Positions 6,504 through 15,947 of a stretch of 64,000 nucleotides of DNA are shown in pieces. The stretch is taken from the NCBI RefSeq assembly GCF_013426895.1, contig NZ_AP023174.1, positions 1,674,001-1,738,000 of the forward strand. The letters run 5' to 3'. The stretch comes from Paraburkholderia largidicola. Its GTDB lineage: Bacteria > Pseudomonadota > Gammaproteobacteria > Burkholderiales > Burkholderiaceae. The notes under the pieces are model-generated. The model searched no databases, had not been told where the DNA came from, and was given only the letters and a program-made list of their open reading frames with translations. The translations under genes and the position numbers were made by a program. Every line of letters starts with the position of its first letter. The first letter of the stretch is position 1.

Positions 6504-8798
6504 ATGACAAGTTCTCCCGGCTCATATGACGACGAGCCGTTGGTATCGATAAACATGGCGGGCTCAGCCGCCGACGCTTACCGCATCAGCCACGCGTCCG
6601 GCGGCGCGCGTCCGGCTGCGCGCGCGTCCGCGCGCTTTGTCGCGCCTGGCGAAAGCATCGATATCCACGGCCTGACGGTCTCGGGAGGCTTCTTCTACAC
6701 GGGCGACGCGCAGCGCCTGCACGCCGATTCGATCGAAGCATGTGTGATCGACGCGCGCCAGGACGTCGCCCGCGACGGCGCGGACCCGGCAGCGGGACTG
6801 GGCAGCGTCGCGCTCAGCTATGGCGGGCTCACGCCGGAGCAACGCCGCACGTATCTCGAATGGCTCGCCTCCGATCGCAAGAAATCGGACATCAACACCG
6901 GCTATCTGTTTTTCTACCTGTACGGGCTGGAGCGGCGCGTGCTCGTCGACGGCGCGGCGGGCAAAGTCAGCGCCGACGAATTCAACGCCATCGCGCGGGA
7001 ACTGCGGCGCCTGCTCAATCTCGACGCGAACTACGGCTGGCAAAAGCACGTGCGCGCGCTCATCGACGCGCTGTCGCTGGTGGCGTCGCGCGGTACGCGA
7101 ATGTATCTGCAACCCGCGCCCGACGGGCTCGCGACGGGTTATCAGGTGCCGCTGAACGTACGCGTCGCGTTCGGCCAGGCGGCGCTCGACCAGCATCCGT
7201 TACCGGCCGACTGGGCGCTCGCGTGGGTCAAGCTCGATCCGATGATGGTGCGGCGCACGGCCGTCGCGCGCTGTCCCGAGGAATTCGACCGCGTGTTCAT
7301 GCGGCAGTATCGCGACCGCTTCGGCGCCGGCATGCTGCTGCCAGCGAACCGCACGAAGCTCGACGCGTCGCCGCAGCCGTCGTTTCGCGCGCTGAAGAGC
7401 GTGCCCGTGCCGGGCTTTCTGGTCGGTCTGCCCGACATCGCGGCCGTCAATGGCACGCGCAACAAGCTGCAACTGCTGATGCACGAGAGCGCCGCCGCGC
7501 TCGACGCGTACAGCCGCTATCTCGGCCGCTATCCGGAGGCGCAGGGCACGCTGGAAGCAACGCTGACGCTGCCGCCCGCCCTGTGGCCGCAGGCGACGCA
7601 CGACGCGATCGACGCGCTCGCCGCCGAAGTCGCGCGCGAGACGGCGGTCAGCACGTTCGGCGCGGTGCTGGCGCGCTTCAAGTCGGGCGGCAAGATGACG
7701 CGCGACAAGGCTGTTGTCTTTACGACGGCGCTCGCGGAAGCGGGCATCGCCGTCGAGCCGGACGTCCGTCTGGGCGCGCGCACGCCGAAGCCGACGGACG
7801 CCGTCGCGCTGTTCGCGGTCGCGCCCAGTGCGACCCCGCTGGCCATCGACGACGCGTACGAGATTGCGACGATCATCGTCGATCTCGCTGCGACGGTTGC
7901 CCGCGCGGATGGCGACGCGACGCAGCGCGAGACGGCCGTGATCGAATGGCAGATCGATCAGTGGCCGCACTTGTCCGATGCGCAGCGCGCGCGGCTGAAA
8001 GCGCGCAATCTCGCGCAACTCGCGCAGCCGACGGCGAGCGCCGGGCTGAAGAAAAAGCTGGAACCGCTCGCGCAGGACGTGAAGGCGACGATCGCGTCGT
8101 TTCTCGTGCACACGGCGAATGCCGACGGCGTCGTGTCGCGTGAAGAAGTGCGCTTGCTGGAGAAGGTGTACCGGATGCTCGGCATCGATCCGCAGCGCCT
8201 GTACACCGACCTGCATCAACATGCGAGCGGCGCGGCCATCACGCCAGCGGGCGTGAAGCCGGCAAAGAAACATGCTCACTCACCGAAGCCTGCCGTGGTG
8301 AAGCACGAGTTCGTGCTCGACGCGACGCGTATTGCCGCGTTGAAGGAAGAGACGGCGCGCGTCTCTTCGATGCTGGCCGATGTGTTCGTCGACGAAGCGC
8401 ATGGGTCCGTTACCGCCGTGCACCTCCCCGAAACGGCGCAACCGGCCGCCGTCGAGGAACAGGACATGCTTGCGCCACAGGCAACGGCCGCCGTGCATGA
8501 CGTCGAGCCGACGCCTTCGCCCGAACCGCAGGCGGGACCGACGCCGCAAACGTCTGACGCTACCGGGCCGCTGCTCGGCCTCGACGATGCGCATTCGTCC
8601 TTTCTGCGCCTGCTCGTGACGCGCGAGTCGTGGACGCGCGCCGAGCTCGCCGATGCCGCATTGCATCTCGAACTGATGCTGGACGGCGCGATCGAACAGG
8701 TGAACGAGGCGTCGCTCGACCGTTGGGACGAGCCGCTCACGGACGGAGAGGATCCCGTCGAAATCAATCAGGAAGTCGCACAAAGGTTGGCTGCATGA
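6504..8798 (+). CDS. TerB N-terminal / TerB C-terminal domain protein
   Basis: Large (764 aa) soluble protein with the architecture of tellurite-resistance-associated TerB proteins. It has a TerB_N-like region beginning near 'IHGLTVSGGFFYTG' and continuing through 'GYLFFYLYGLERR', a long middle region, and a TerB-like helical domain with two acidic metal-site-like stretches ('ARADGDATQRE' and 'ANADGVVSREEVRLLEKVYRMLG'). An acidic Pro/Ala linker then leads to a TerB_C-like end ('FLRLLVTRESWTRAELADAALHLELMLDGAIEQVNE'). ATG 6504 was preferred over an in-frame ATG at 6348 because the added residues look non-conserved. It overlaps the next gene by ATGA. The family is linked by context to phage and DNA-stress response systems; the biochemical role is unproven. 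Confidence 0.8.
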   Translation: MTSSPGSYDDEPLVSINMAGSAADAYRISHASGGARPAARASARFVAPGESIDIHGLTVSGGFFYTGDAQRLHADSIEACVIDARQDVARDGADPAAGLGSVALSYGGLTPEQRRTYLEWLASDRKKSDINTGYLFFYLYGLERRVLVDGAAGKVSADEFNAIARELRRLLNLDANYGWQKHVRALIDALSLVASRGTRMYLQPAPDGLATGYQVPLNVRVAFGQAALDQHPLPADWALAWVKLDPMMVRRTAVARCPEEFDRVFMRQYRDRFGAGMLLPANRTKLDASPQPSFRALKSVPVPGFLVGLPDIAAVNGTRNKLQLLMHESAAALDAYSRYLGRYPEAQGTLEATLTLPPALWPQATHDAIDALAAEVARETAVSTFGAVLARFKSGGKMTRDKAVVFTTALAEAGIAVEPDVRLGARTPKPTDAVALFAVAPSATPLAIDDAYEIATIIVDLAATVARADGDATQRETAVIEWQIDQWPHLSDAQRARLKARNLAQLAQPTASAGLKKKLEPLAQDVKATIASFLVHTANADGVVSREEVRLLEKVYRMLGIDPQRLYTDLHQHASGAAITPAGVKPAKKHAHSPKPAVVKHEFVLDATRIAALKEETARVSSMLADVFVDEAHGSVTAVHLPETAQPAAVEEQDMLAPQATAAVHDVEPTPSPEPQAGPTPQTSDATGPLLGLDDAHSSFLRLLVTRESWTRAELADAALHLELMLDGAIEQVNEASLDRWDEPLTDGEDPVEINQEVAQRLAA

Positions 8799-10105
8799 CA
8801 ACGATCCGCCCAAGGGACCGCGACGCGGTCCTGCAATCCCTGCGCGCCGGCGTGGTGCCGCGCATCGGGCAACATCTGATTCAGGTCGGCCGCGCGCACG
8901 AACTCGAAGCGTTGCTGAAAGACATCGAACGCGTCGCGGACGGCGGCTCGGCGTTTCGCATCGTCGTCGGCGAGTATGGCGCGGGCAAGACGTTCTTCCT
9001 GAACCTCGTGCGCGCCATCGCGCTCGAGAAAAAGCTCGTCACCGTGCACGCGGACCTGAATCCGGACCGGCGCCTGCATGCGTCGGGCGGCCAGGCGCGC
9101 TCGCTGTACGCGGAACTCGTGAAGAACATGGCGACGCGCACCAAGCCCGAAGGCGGCGCGCTGGCCGGTGTGGTCGAGAAGTTCATCGGCCAGGCGAAGA
9201 CGGAAGCGAAGGCGACGGGCCGCACGAGCGACGAAGTGATCCGCGCGCAGCTGTCGCAACTGACGGAGATGGTCAACGGCTACGATTTCGCCGATGTGAT
9301 CGCCGCCTACTTCCGCGGCTTTGAAGAGGGCAACGAGAAGTTGAAGAGCGATGCCGTGCGCTGGCTGCGCGGCGAGTTCACGACGCGCACCGACGCGCGC
9401 CAGGCGCTCGGCGTGCGCACCATCGTCGACGACGCGAGCATGTACGACCAGTTGAAGCTGCTCGGCCGTTTCGTGCGGCTCGCGGGCTACAGCGGGCTGA
9501 TGGTATGTCTCGACGAAATGGTGAACCTGTACAAGCTCGCGAACGTGCAGGCGCGCAACGCGAACTACGAACAGATCCTTCGCATCCTGAACGATTCGCT
9601 GCAAGGCACGGCGGAAGGGCTTGGCTTCGTGCTGGGCGGCACGCCCGAGTTTCTGCTCGATACGCGCCGCGGCCTCTATAGCTATGCCGCACTGCAATCG
9701 CGCCTGGCGGAAAACGCCTTCGCGACCAATGGACTCGTCGACTACAGCGGCCCTGTGATCCGCCTCGCTGCGCTCACGCCGGAAGATTTCTACGTGTTGC
9801 TCGACAAGCTGCGCCTGCTGTACGCGTTCGGCGACGCGAGCAAGGCGCTCGTACCTGAGGAAGCGATTCCCGCGTTCATGGCGCACTGCGCGACGCGCCT
9901 GGGCGAAGCCTATTTCCGCACGCCGCGCACCACGATCACCGCGTTCATCAATTTCCTCGCGGTGCTGGAGCAAAACCCGTCGGCCGACTGGCGCGAACTG
10001 ATCGGCAGTATGGACATCGAGCGCGACACGGGCGGCGCGGCCGACATCGTCAACGACGCCGCGCCCGATAGCGACGATGAACTTGCCAGCTTCCGGCTCA
10101 ACTGA
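8795..10105 (+). CDS. BrxD-like P-loop ATPase (DUF2791)
   Basis: AAA/STAND-like ATPase of 436 aa. The Walker A motif GEYGAGKT is at about residues 59-66, and a Walker B-like 'GLMVCLDEMVNLY' is in the second half. The sequence after Walker A ('TVHADLNPDRRLHASGGQARSLY') and the later 'GFVLGGTPEFLLDTRRGLYSY' are typical of DUF2791 ATP-binding proteins, which include BrxD of some BREX types. The start is fixed by an ATGA overlap with the TerB gene; the frame continues upstream only as a shadow. It overlaps the helicase gene by 29 bp, so the three are almost certainly cotranslated. Likely a DNA- or partner-dependent ATPase of the same complex. Confidence 0.82.
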   Translation: MTTIRPRDRDAVLQSLRAGVVPRIGQHLIQVGRAHELEALLKDIERVADGGSAFRIVVGEYGAGKTFFLNLVRAIALEKKLVTVHADLNPDRRLHASGGQARSLYAELVKNMATRTKPEGGALAGVVEKFIGQAKTEAKATGRTSDEVIRAQLSQLTEMVNGYDFADVIAAYFRGFEEGNEKLKSDAVRWLRGEFTTRTDARQALGVRTIVDDASMYDQLKLLGRFVRLAGYSGLMVCLDEMVNLYKLANVQARNANYEQILRILNDSLQGTAEGLGFVLGGTPEFLLDTRRGLYSYAALQSRLAENAFATNGLVDYSGPVIRLAALTPEDFYVLLDKLRLLYAFGDASKALVPEEAIPAFMAHCATRLGEAYFRTPRTTITAFINFLAVLEQNPSADWRELIGSMDIERDTGGAADIVNDAAPDSDDELASFRLN

Positions 10106-12305
10106 TTCGCGCAGCTTCGATCTGCTCGACGAGCGGATCCGCCGCTGGATCTGGCGCGAAGGCTGGACCGAACTGCGCGATGCGCAGGAGCGCGCGGTGC
10201 CCGCGCTGATCGATGCCGACCGCGATGTGATCATCGCGGCCGCGACGGCGGCAGGCAAAACGGAAGCGGCCTTTCTCCCCATCCTGTCGAACCTGCTGCG
10301 TGACGATCCGTGCAGCGGCTCCGTGCTGTACATCAGTCCGCTGAAGGCGCTGATCAACGATCAGTGGGCGCGCCTCGACGACCTGTGCGACGCGCTGGAG
10401 ATTCCCGTCACCGGCTGGCATGGCGATGTGTCGTCGGGACGCAAGCAACGCTTCGTGAAAAAGCCGACGGGCGTGCTGTTGATCACGCCTGAATCGCTGG
10501 AAGCGATGTTCGTCACGCGCGGCGCGTCGCTCGAAGCGACGTTTGGCGCGTTGCGTTACGTCGTCGTCGACGAGTTGCACGCGTTCATCGGCTCCGAGCG
10601 CGGCATGCAGTTGCAGTCGCTGATGCGGCGCGTCGATCGCGCATGCGGGCGCAATGTGCCGCGCGTCGGCCTGTCGGCGACGCTCGGCGACATGCGCCTC
10701 GCAGCCGAATTTCTGCGCCCACGCGCCGCGCAGGACGTGCAGATCATCGAGTCCGGCAACACGGGCCAGGAACTGAAGATTCTGATCAAAGGCTATGTCG
10801 AGAAGCCGCCGCGCATCCAGTTCGAGCCGGGCATCGAAAATCCCGGCCTCGAAGACGTCGTGCCCGCCAGCACCGTCGAGGTCGCGAATCACATGTACAA
10901 GGTGCTGCGCGGCTCGAACAATCTGATCTTTCCGAACAGCCGTCGCCAGGTCGAGCTCTACGCCGACCTGCTGCGCCGCGCCTGCGAGCGTGACGGCTAT
11001 CCGAACGAGTTCTGGCCGCATCACGGCAGCCTGTCGAAGGAATTGCGCGAGCAGACCGAGCAGGCGCTCAAGGCGGGAGACCGGCCCGCCAGCGCCGTCT
11101 GCACGACGACGCTCGAACTCGGTATCGACATTGGCGCAGTGAAGAGCGTGGTGCAGGTGGGCGCGCCGCCGTCGGTAGCGAGCTTGCGGCAGCGGCTCGG
11201 ACGCTCGGGGCGGCGCAAGGGCGAAGCGGCGATTCTGCGCTGCTATGGCGTCGAAGCGGAACTGCACAGCGGCTCCGATCTGTCGGACCGGCTGCGCGAA
11301 AGTCTCGTGCAATCGGTGGCGATGGTGAACCTGCTGCTGCGCGGCTGGTTCGAGCCGCCGCGTGCGCGCGGCATGCATCCGTCGACGCTCGTGCAGCAGA
11401 TCCTGTCGATCATCGCCGAACGCGGCGGCGCGAGCGCGGGCGAACTGTGGGACACGCTGGTCGCGACCGGCCCGTTCGGCACGATCGACAAGCCGACCTT
11501 CGCCGCGATCCTGCGCAGCCTCGGCGCGAAAGATCTCCTCGTGCAGGAAGCGGGCGGCCTGCTGCTGCATGGCGTGGCGGGCGAGCGGCTCGTCAATCAC
11601 TACGAGTTCTACGCATCGTTTTCGACCGACGACGAATTCCGCATTGTCGCGGGCGCGAAGGTGCTCGGATCGGTGCCTGTATCGCGTCCGCTGGCGCCCG
11701 GGCAAGGCCTCGTGTTCGGCGGCCAGCGCTGGCGCGTGCAGGATGTCGATGCGGGAAAAAAGACCGTGTACGTGACGCCCGATCAGGGCGGCGTGCCGCC
11801 TGTGTTCGACGGCGGCGGCTCGCTCGTGCACGACGAAGTGCGGCGCGAGATGTTCAATGTGCTGAAGGATGGCGCGCCCATCGTGTTTCTCGATACCACG
11901 GGCCGCGAACTGCTCGAAGAGGCACGGCGTTATTTCGCGTCGAACGAACTGGCCACGCGCTCCGTTTTCACGCATGGCGGCAGCACGGTGCTCGCGACAT
12001 GGGCCGGCGACTGGATCAACGATGCGCTCGTCGTACTGCTGCGCGCCGAAGGGTTGGACGCGTGGAATCAGGGCCCGACGATCAGCGTGCGCGTAGCAGG
12101 TTCGGTAAGGGACACACTGCAACGCATCGCTGCGCTGACGCCCGCGCAGACCACGGACGCATTACGCGCGATCGGCAACATCGACAATGAAAAGTGGGAC
12201 TGGACCCTGCCCGACGACGTGAAGCGCAGCGCGTATGCGTCGCTGCGGCTCGACATGCCGGGCGCGCAGGCGCTGGCACGGCGGCTCGCGACGGCGTGCG
12301 ACTGA
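10077..12305 (+). CDS. Lhr/BrxHI-like DEAD/DEAH-box helicase
   Basis: Superfamily 2 helicase of 742 aa. Motif I variant AATAAGKTEAA (about 55-65), DELH motif II (165-168), SAT motif III (200-202) and motif VI 'QRLGRSGRRKG' are in order. The C-terminal half resembles Lhr-type extensions ('VNHYEFYASFSTDDEFRIVAGAKVLGSVP'). It translocates on or unwinds nucleic acid using ATP. In BREX-type loci an equivalent protein is called BrxHI; here no PglX, PglZ or BrxC is present, so the locus is not a BREX system. The start lies 29 bp inside the ATPase gene. Confidence 0.85.
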   Translation: MNLPASGSTDSRSFDLLDERIRRWIWREGWTELRDAQERAVPALIDADRDVIIAAATAAGKTEAAFLPILSNLLRDDPCSGSVLYISPLKALINDQWARLDDLCDALEIPVTGWHGDVSSGRKQRFVKKPTGVLLITPESLEAMFVTRGASLEATFGALRYVVVDELHAFIGSERGMQLQSLMRRVDRACGRNVPRVGLSATLGDMRLAAEFLRPRAAQDVQIIESGNTGQELKILIKGYVEKPPRIQFEPGIENPGLEDVVPASTVEVANHMYKVLRGSNNLIFPNSRRQVELYADLLRRACERDGYPNEFWPHHGSLSKELREQTEQALKAGDRPASAVCTTTLELGIDIGAVKSVVQVGAPPSVASLRQRLGRSGRRKGEAAILRCYGVEAELHSGSDLSDRLRESLVQSVAMVNLLLRGWFEPPRARGMHPSTLVQQILSIIAERGGASAGELWDTLVATGPFGTIDKPTFAAILRSLGAKDLLVQEAGGLLLHGVAGERLVNHYEFYASFSTDDEFRIVAGAKVLGSVPVSRPLAPGQGLVFGGQRWRVQDVDAGKKTVYVTPDQGGVPPVFDGGGSLVHDEVRREMFNVLKDGAPIVFLDTTGRELLEEARRYFASNELATRSVFTHGGSTVLATWAGDWINDALVVLLRAEGLDAWNQGPTISVRVAGSVRDTLQRIAALTPAQTTDALRAIGNIDNEKWDWTLPDDVKRSAYASLRLDMPGAQALARRLATACD

Positions 12306-12454
12306 ACGCAGCTCGCAGGCGCGCACAATCCGAGTGCAAGCCGGTCAATTAAGCGGTAGCATACATTTCTTTGCGCGCATCGAACGGCTCGGCTGAAGCA
12401 TCGTGTTTCAGCGGGCTTTCAACGTTTTCGCGCCGCACACAACTACATCCCCCC

Positions 12455-13957
12455 ATGTCGACTCAACCTCAGACGAAGCGTCATCTCGTCATCGCGGCGG
12501 TGATGGCATCGATGGCGATGGTGGCCATCGAAGCCACCATCGTTTCGACGGCCATGCCGCAGATCGTCACCCAACTCGGCGGCCTGCGTCTTTACAGTTG
12601 GGTCTTCTCGTCGTTCCTGCTGGCGCAAACGGCGATGACCGTCGTGTTCGGCAAGCTCGCCGATCTCTATGGCCGCAAGCCGACCGTGCTGGTGGGAATC
12701 GTGATCTTCCTGGTCGGCTCGATCGGCGCGGGCTTCGCGTGGTCGATGCCCGCGATGATCGTGTTCCGCCTGATTCAGGGCATCGGCGCGGGCGCGATCC
12801 AGCCCGTCACGCTGACCATCGTCGGCGACCTGTATCCGGCACGCGAGCGCGGCAAGATTCAGGGCTATCTCGCGAGCGTCTGGGCGATTTCGGCCGTGAT
12901 CGGTCCGATGGCGGGCGGCCTGCTGATCCGCGATCTGTCGTGGTCGTGGATATTCTGGATCAACGTCCCCATTGGCATTCTGGCTGCGTTTGGCTTCATC
13001 AAGTACCTGCACGAAGAGAAGCGCCATCAACGGCCGTCGATCGACATCATGGGCGCCGTGCTGTTCACCATCGCAATCGGCGCGCTGATGATGGCGCTCA
13101 CGGACGCCGGCTCGGAGAACGATGCGCGCGCGCTGTTCGAAGTCGCGCTGTGCGTGGTTTGCGGTGTGCTGTTCGTGTGGCATGAACGGCGCGTGCCGGA
13201 GCCGATGATCTCATTCAAGTTGTGGAGCCATCGTCCCATTGCCGCGTGCAATGCGGCGACGGTGCTGTCCGGCATGGCGCTGATGGGTCTCACCACGTTT
13301 CTGCCGATGTACGTGCAGGGTGTGCTGCATCAATCGCCCGTGGTCGCGGGTCTCGCACTGACCATGGTGATGCTCGGCTGGCCGTCGGGTGCGACCTTTA
13401 CCGCGAGGTCGTTTCATCGGCTCGGGTTGCGGCGCACGATGGTCGGCGGCAGCTTCTTCCTGCCGCTTGGCGCGATTGCGTTCGCGCTGCTGCAACCGGA
13501 CGGCTCACCCGTGCTGGCGGGCGTCGGCTCGCTGGTGATGGGGCTGGGCATGGGGATCGTGAGCGTCAGTTCGCTGATCCTGATCCAGGAAATCGTGCAG
13601 CCGCTCGAACGCGGCTCCGCAACGGCATCGAACCTGTTCTCGCGCAATCTGGGCAGCACGCTCGGCGCGGCGATTTTCGGCGCGGTGCTGAACTTCGGGT
13701 TGAGCCATTACAAGGGCATGGCGATCACGTCCGACCAGTTGCGCTCGCTGCTCGATGCGACGCCCAACGCGGCGCAAGCGGCGCTGTCGAGCAACGAGAT
13801 GGTGCGCGCAGCGCTGCATCACTCGCTGCATCTGACGTTCCTGTCGATCTTCGTGATCTGCGTGGGCGCAGTGCTGTCGGTGATGATGGTGCCGCACATC
13901 AAGCTCGGTGGACCGCCGCGCGAAACCTCGGTGGCTGCGCATCTGACGGAGATGTGA
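12455..13957 (+). CDS. DHA2 family multidrug efflux MFS transporter (EmrB/QacA type)
   Basis: Inner-membrane proton-driven drug exporter of 500 aa, the length expected for the 14-helix DHA2 branch. Family marks are 'IEATIVSTAMPQIVTQLGG' in helix 1 (motif D1-like), 'GKLADLYGRKPTVLVG' (motif A) and 'RLIQGIGAGAIQPVTLTIVGDLYPARERGKIQG' (motif C region). ATG 12455 was chosen because the transporter homology starts there; an upstream in-frame ATG at 12371 adds 28 non-conserved residues. It is transcribed alone, convergent with the AmpR-like gene. Confidence 0.88.
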   Translation: MSTQPQTKRHLVIAAVMASMAMVAIEATIVSTAMPQIVTQLGGLRLYSWVFSSFLLAQTAMTVVFGKLADLYGRKPTVLVGIVIFLVGSIGAGFAWSMPAMIVFRLIQGIGAGAIQPVTLTIVGDLYPARERGKIQGYLASVWAISAVIGPMAGGLLIRDLSWSWIFWINVPIGILAAFGFIKYLHEEKRHQRPSIDIMGAVLFTIAIGALMMALTDAGSENDARALFEVALCVVCGVLFVWHERRVPEPMISFKLWSHRPIAACNAATVLSGMALMGLTTFLPMYVQGVLHQSPVVAGLALTMVMLGWPSGATFTARSFHRLGLRRTMVGGSFFLPLGAIAFALLQPDGSPVLAGVGSLVMGLGMGIVSVSSLILIQEIVQPLERGSATASNLFSRNLGSTLGAAIFGAVLNFGLSHYKGMAITSDQLRSLLDATPNAAQAALSSNEMVRAALHHSLHLTFLSIFVICVGAVLSVMMVPHIKLGGPPRETSVAAHLTEM

Positions 13958-14002
13958 TCGACCTCTGATGCACGCGTGTAGCCGTTGCGGCGAAGCGCGT
14001 GC

Positions 14003-14932
14003 TCATTCCGCCGACGCCGGCGTCGTTCTGACGCCTAGCTCGCCAGGCGCATCGCCACTCGCTGCGCCTTCATCCACTTCCTTTGTGATCCATTGACTGA
14101 ACGCGCGCATTGCGGGCGTCGCCGGTTTTGCCTTTTGCCAGGTGAGCCAGTAGCTGCCCGCGTGCACGTCGATATCGAACGGACGCGCGAGACGTCCCAT
14201 CGACAGATCGCGCTCGAACATCGAAGCAGGCGCGAGCGCTACGCCCGCGCCTTGCATTGCCGCTTCCACCATCAGCCGCGACGAATCGAATACGGGGCCG
14301 CGCACCGGACGCGGCGCGAGGCCCGCTGCCGCGAACCAGTTCGCCCAGTCGTCTGCGCGATACGAACGCAGCAGCTTTTCACTGGCGAGATCGGCGGGCG
14401 TCTGCAGGCGCTGCGCGATCTCGGGCGTGCACAGTACCGACAGCGGCGCATCGAACAGCTTCTGTGCGCGCGAGCCGGGCCATGTGCCGTCGCCGAAGCG
14501 GATTGCGAAGTCGAGACCTTCCGCGGAGAGATCGACGAGATTGTTGTTGGTCTGCAGGCGCAACTCGACGAAAGGGTGCGCGTCATGAAACGCCTTGAGG
14601 CGCGGCATCAGCCAGCCGACCGCGAACGTCCCGACCGCGCCGACCGTCAGCACCTCATGAAAATGCCCGCCTTCGAACTGCCGCAACACGGCTTCGATGC
14701 GGTCGAATGCATCGCTGAGCACGGGGCGCAGCGCGAGTCCTTCATCGGTGATGGCGAGGCCGCGCGGCAGGCGCTTGAAGAGCGTCGCGCCGAGGCGCTC
14801 TTCTAGCATGCGCACCTGCTGGCTGACGGCCGCCTGGGTGACGTTCAGTTCGAGCGCAGCGCGGGTGAAACTCAGATGCCGGGCCGACGATTCGAAGGCG
14901 CGCAGCGCGTTCAGCGGGAGATACGGTCGCAT
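14003..14932 (-). CDS. penR: AmpR/PenR-like LysR transcriptional regulator
   Basis: LysR-type regulator of 309 aa with an N-terminal winged helix ('LNALRAFESSARHLSFTRAALELNVTQAAVSQQVRMLEERLG', written here in parts: LNALRAF, SFTRAA, TQAAVSQQ) and a periplasmic-binding-fold effector domain. Its helix-turn-helix and 'AMQGAGVALAP' segment match the GcvA/AmpR branch. It is divergent from the class A beta-lactamase gene, the arrangement of penR-penA in Burkholderia. In that family the regulator senses muropeptides and induces the beta-lactamase; the same role is inferred here. Confidence 0.85.
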   Translation of the reverse strand: MRPYLPLNALRAFESSARHLSFTRAALELNVTQAAVSQQVRMLEERLGATLFKRLPRGLAITDEGLALRPVLSDAFDRIEAVLRQFEGGHFHEVLTVGAVGTFAVGWLMPRLKAFHDAHPFVELRLQTNNNLVDLSAEGLDFAIRFGDGTWPGSRAQKLFDAPLSVLCTPEIAQRLQTPADLASEKLLRSYRADDWANWFAAAGLAPRPVRGPVFDSSRLMVEAAMQGAGVALAPASMFERDLSMGRLARPFDIDVHAGSYWLTWQKAKPATPAMRAFSQWITKEVDEGAASGDAPGELGVRTTPASAE

Positions 14933-15029
14933 GTTCGAGCCATAAGAAATTCTGGGGCATCGAGCAATTTATCATCGTTTGTCACCCGGCTGCGGAAACG
15001 AGATAGTGGCGGCTCTTCAAGGAGGAGCA
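14933..15029. promoter_or_regulatory. divergent penR-penA control region
   Basis: A 97-bp gap between divergent genes should hold both promoters and the regulator site. An AT-rich AGAAATTCT imperfect palindrome near 14946-14954 is the best candidate LysR half-site. A strong AAGGAGGAG ribosome binding site ends 3-4 nt before the penA ATG at 15030. Confidence 0.4.
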
Positions 15030-15929
15030 ATGGTCACGAGGCGGACATTCACATTGGCGTTGATAGGCAGTGGGTTAGCTGGCGTTGCGGCTCATGCGCT
15101 CGGCGCAGGGGCGAGCGTGGCGGCATCGGCGCCGCGCGGGAGCGCTCTGGAACAGCAGCTCGCGCAGATCGAAGCGCAAACGGGCGGGCGGCTGGGCGTC
15201 GCGATACTCGATACGGCAAGCACGAAGCCGCAGGGCTGGCGCATGCACGAGCGCTTTCCGATGTGCAGCACGTTCAAGTTCCTGCTCGCGTCGGCGGTGC
15301 TGGTGCGCAAGGATCAAGGCAAAGAACAGCTTGGGCGCAAGATCGTCTACTCGAAAGACGTCGTGGTGGCGAATTCGCCCGTCAGCGGTCCGCGTGCAGG
15401 CGGCGATGGCATGACGGTCGCGGAATTGTGCGAAGCGGCCATCACGCGCAGCGACAACACGGCTGCGAATCTGCTGCTCAAGAGTATCGGCGGGCCGGCG
15501 GCGCTGACGGATTTTGCACGCGGCATCGGCGACCGGATCACGCGGCTCGACCGCAACGAACCGACGCTCAACGAAGCGACGGAAGGCGATCCGCGCGATA
15601 CGACCACACCCGCCGCGATGCTCACCGACATGCGCACGCTGTTGCTCGGCAAGCATCTGTCCACCGCGTCGCGCGAGCAACTAACGGCATGGCTCGCCGG
15701 CAACAAGACGGGCGACGCGCGCCTGCGCGCCGGCTTGCCGAAGTCATGGCAAATCGGCGACAAGACGGGCACGGGCGAGCGGGGCACCTCGAACGATATC
15801 GCCGTCATCTGGCCTGAAGGCCGCGCGCCGATTCTGGTGGTGGCGTATCTGACGGGCGCGACTCAAGCTACCTCGACGCAGCGCGACGCGGCGATCGCGC
15901 AGGTCGGGGCGCTGGTTGCAAACATTTGA
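15030..15929 (+). CDS. penA: class A beta-lactamase, PenA type
   Basis: Periplasmic serine beta-lactamase that hydrolyses penicillins and cephalosporins. The N-terminus carries a twin-arginine signal (VTRRTFTLALIGSG). Active-site motifs are S-T-F-K preceded by Cys ('MCSTFKF'), S-D-N ('TRSDNTAA'), E-x-x-x-N ('NEPTLNEA') and K-T-G ('GDKTGTGE'). The Cys before the catalytic Ser is typical of Burkholderia PenA enzymes. Length is 299 aa, as usual. ATG 15030 is supported by AAGGAGGAG; an upstream in-frame ATG at 14979 is not needed. Regulation by the divergent AmpR-like protein is expected. Confidence 0.93.
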   Translation: MVTRRTFTLALIGSGLAGVAAHALGAGASVAASAPRGSALEQQLAQIEAQTGGRLGVAILDTASTKPQGWRMHERFPMCSTFKFLLASAVLVRKDQGKEQLGRKIVYSKDVVVANSPVSGPRAGGDGMTVAELCEAAITRSDNTAANLLLKSIGGPAALTDFARGIGDRITRLDRNEPTLNEATEGDPRDTTTPAAMLTDMRTLLLGKHLSTASREQLTAWLAGNKTGDARLRAGLPKSWQIGDKTGTGERGTSNDIAVIWPEGRAPILVVAYLTGATQATSTQRDAAIAQVGALVANI

Positions 15930-15947
15930 TCGAAAGGAAACGAAGCG

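Noticed and set aside
6028..6507. Plus-strand 159-codon frame upstream of the TerB gene
   Set aside because: Composition and lack of any motif suggest a chance frame; the hydrophobic stretch is not followed by a protein-like domain.
6504..12305. Calling the TerB/ATPase/helicase genes a BREX system
   Set aside because: No methyltransferase (PglX), phosphatase-like PglZ or BrxC is present in the window; only BrxD- and BrxHI-like members were seen.
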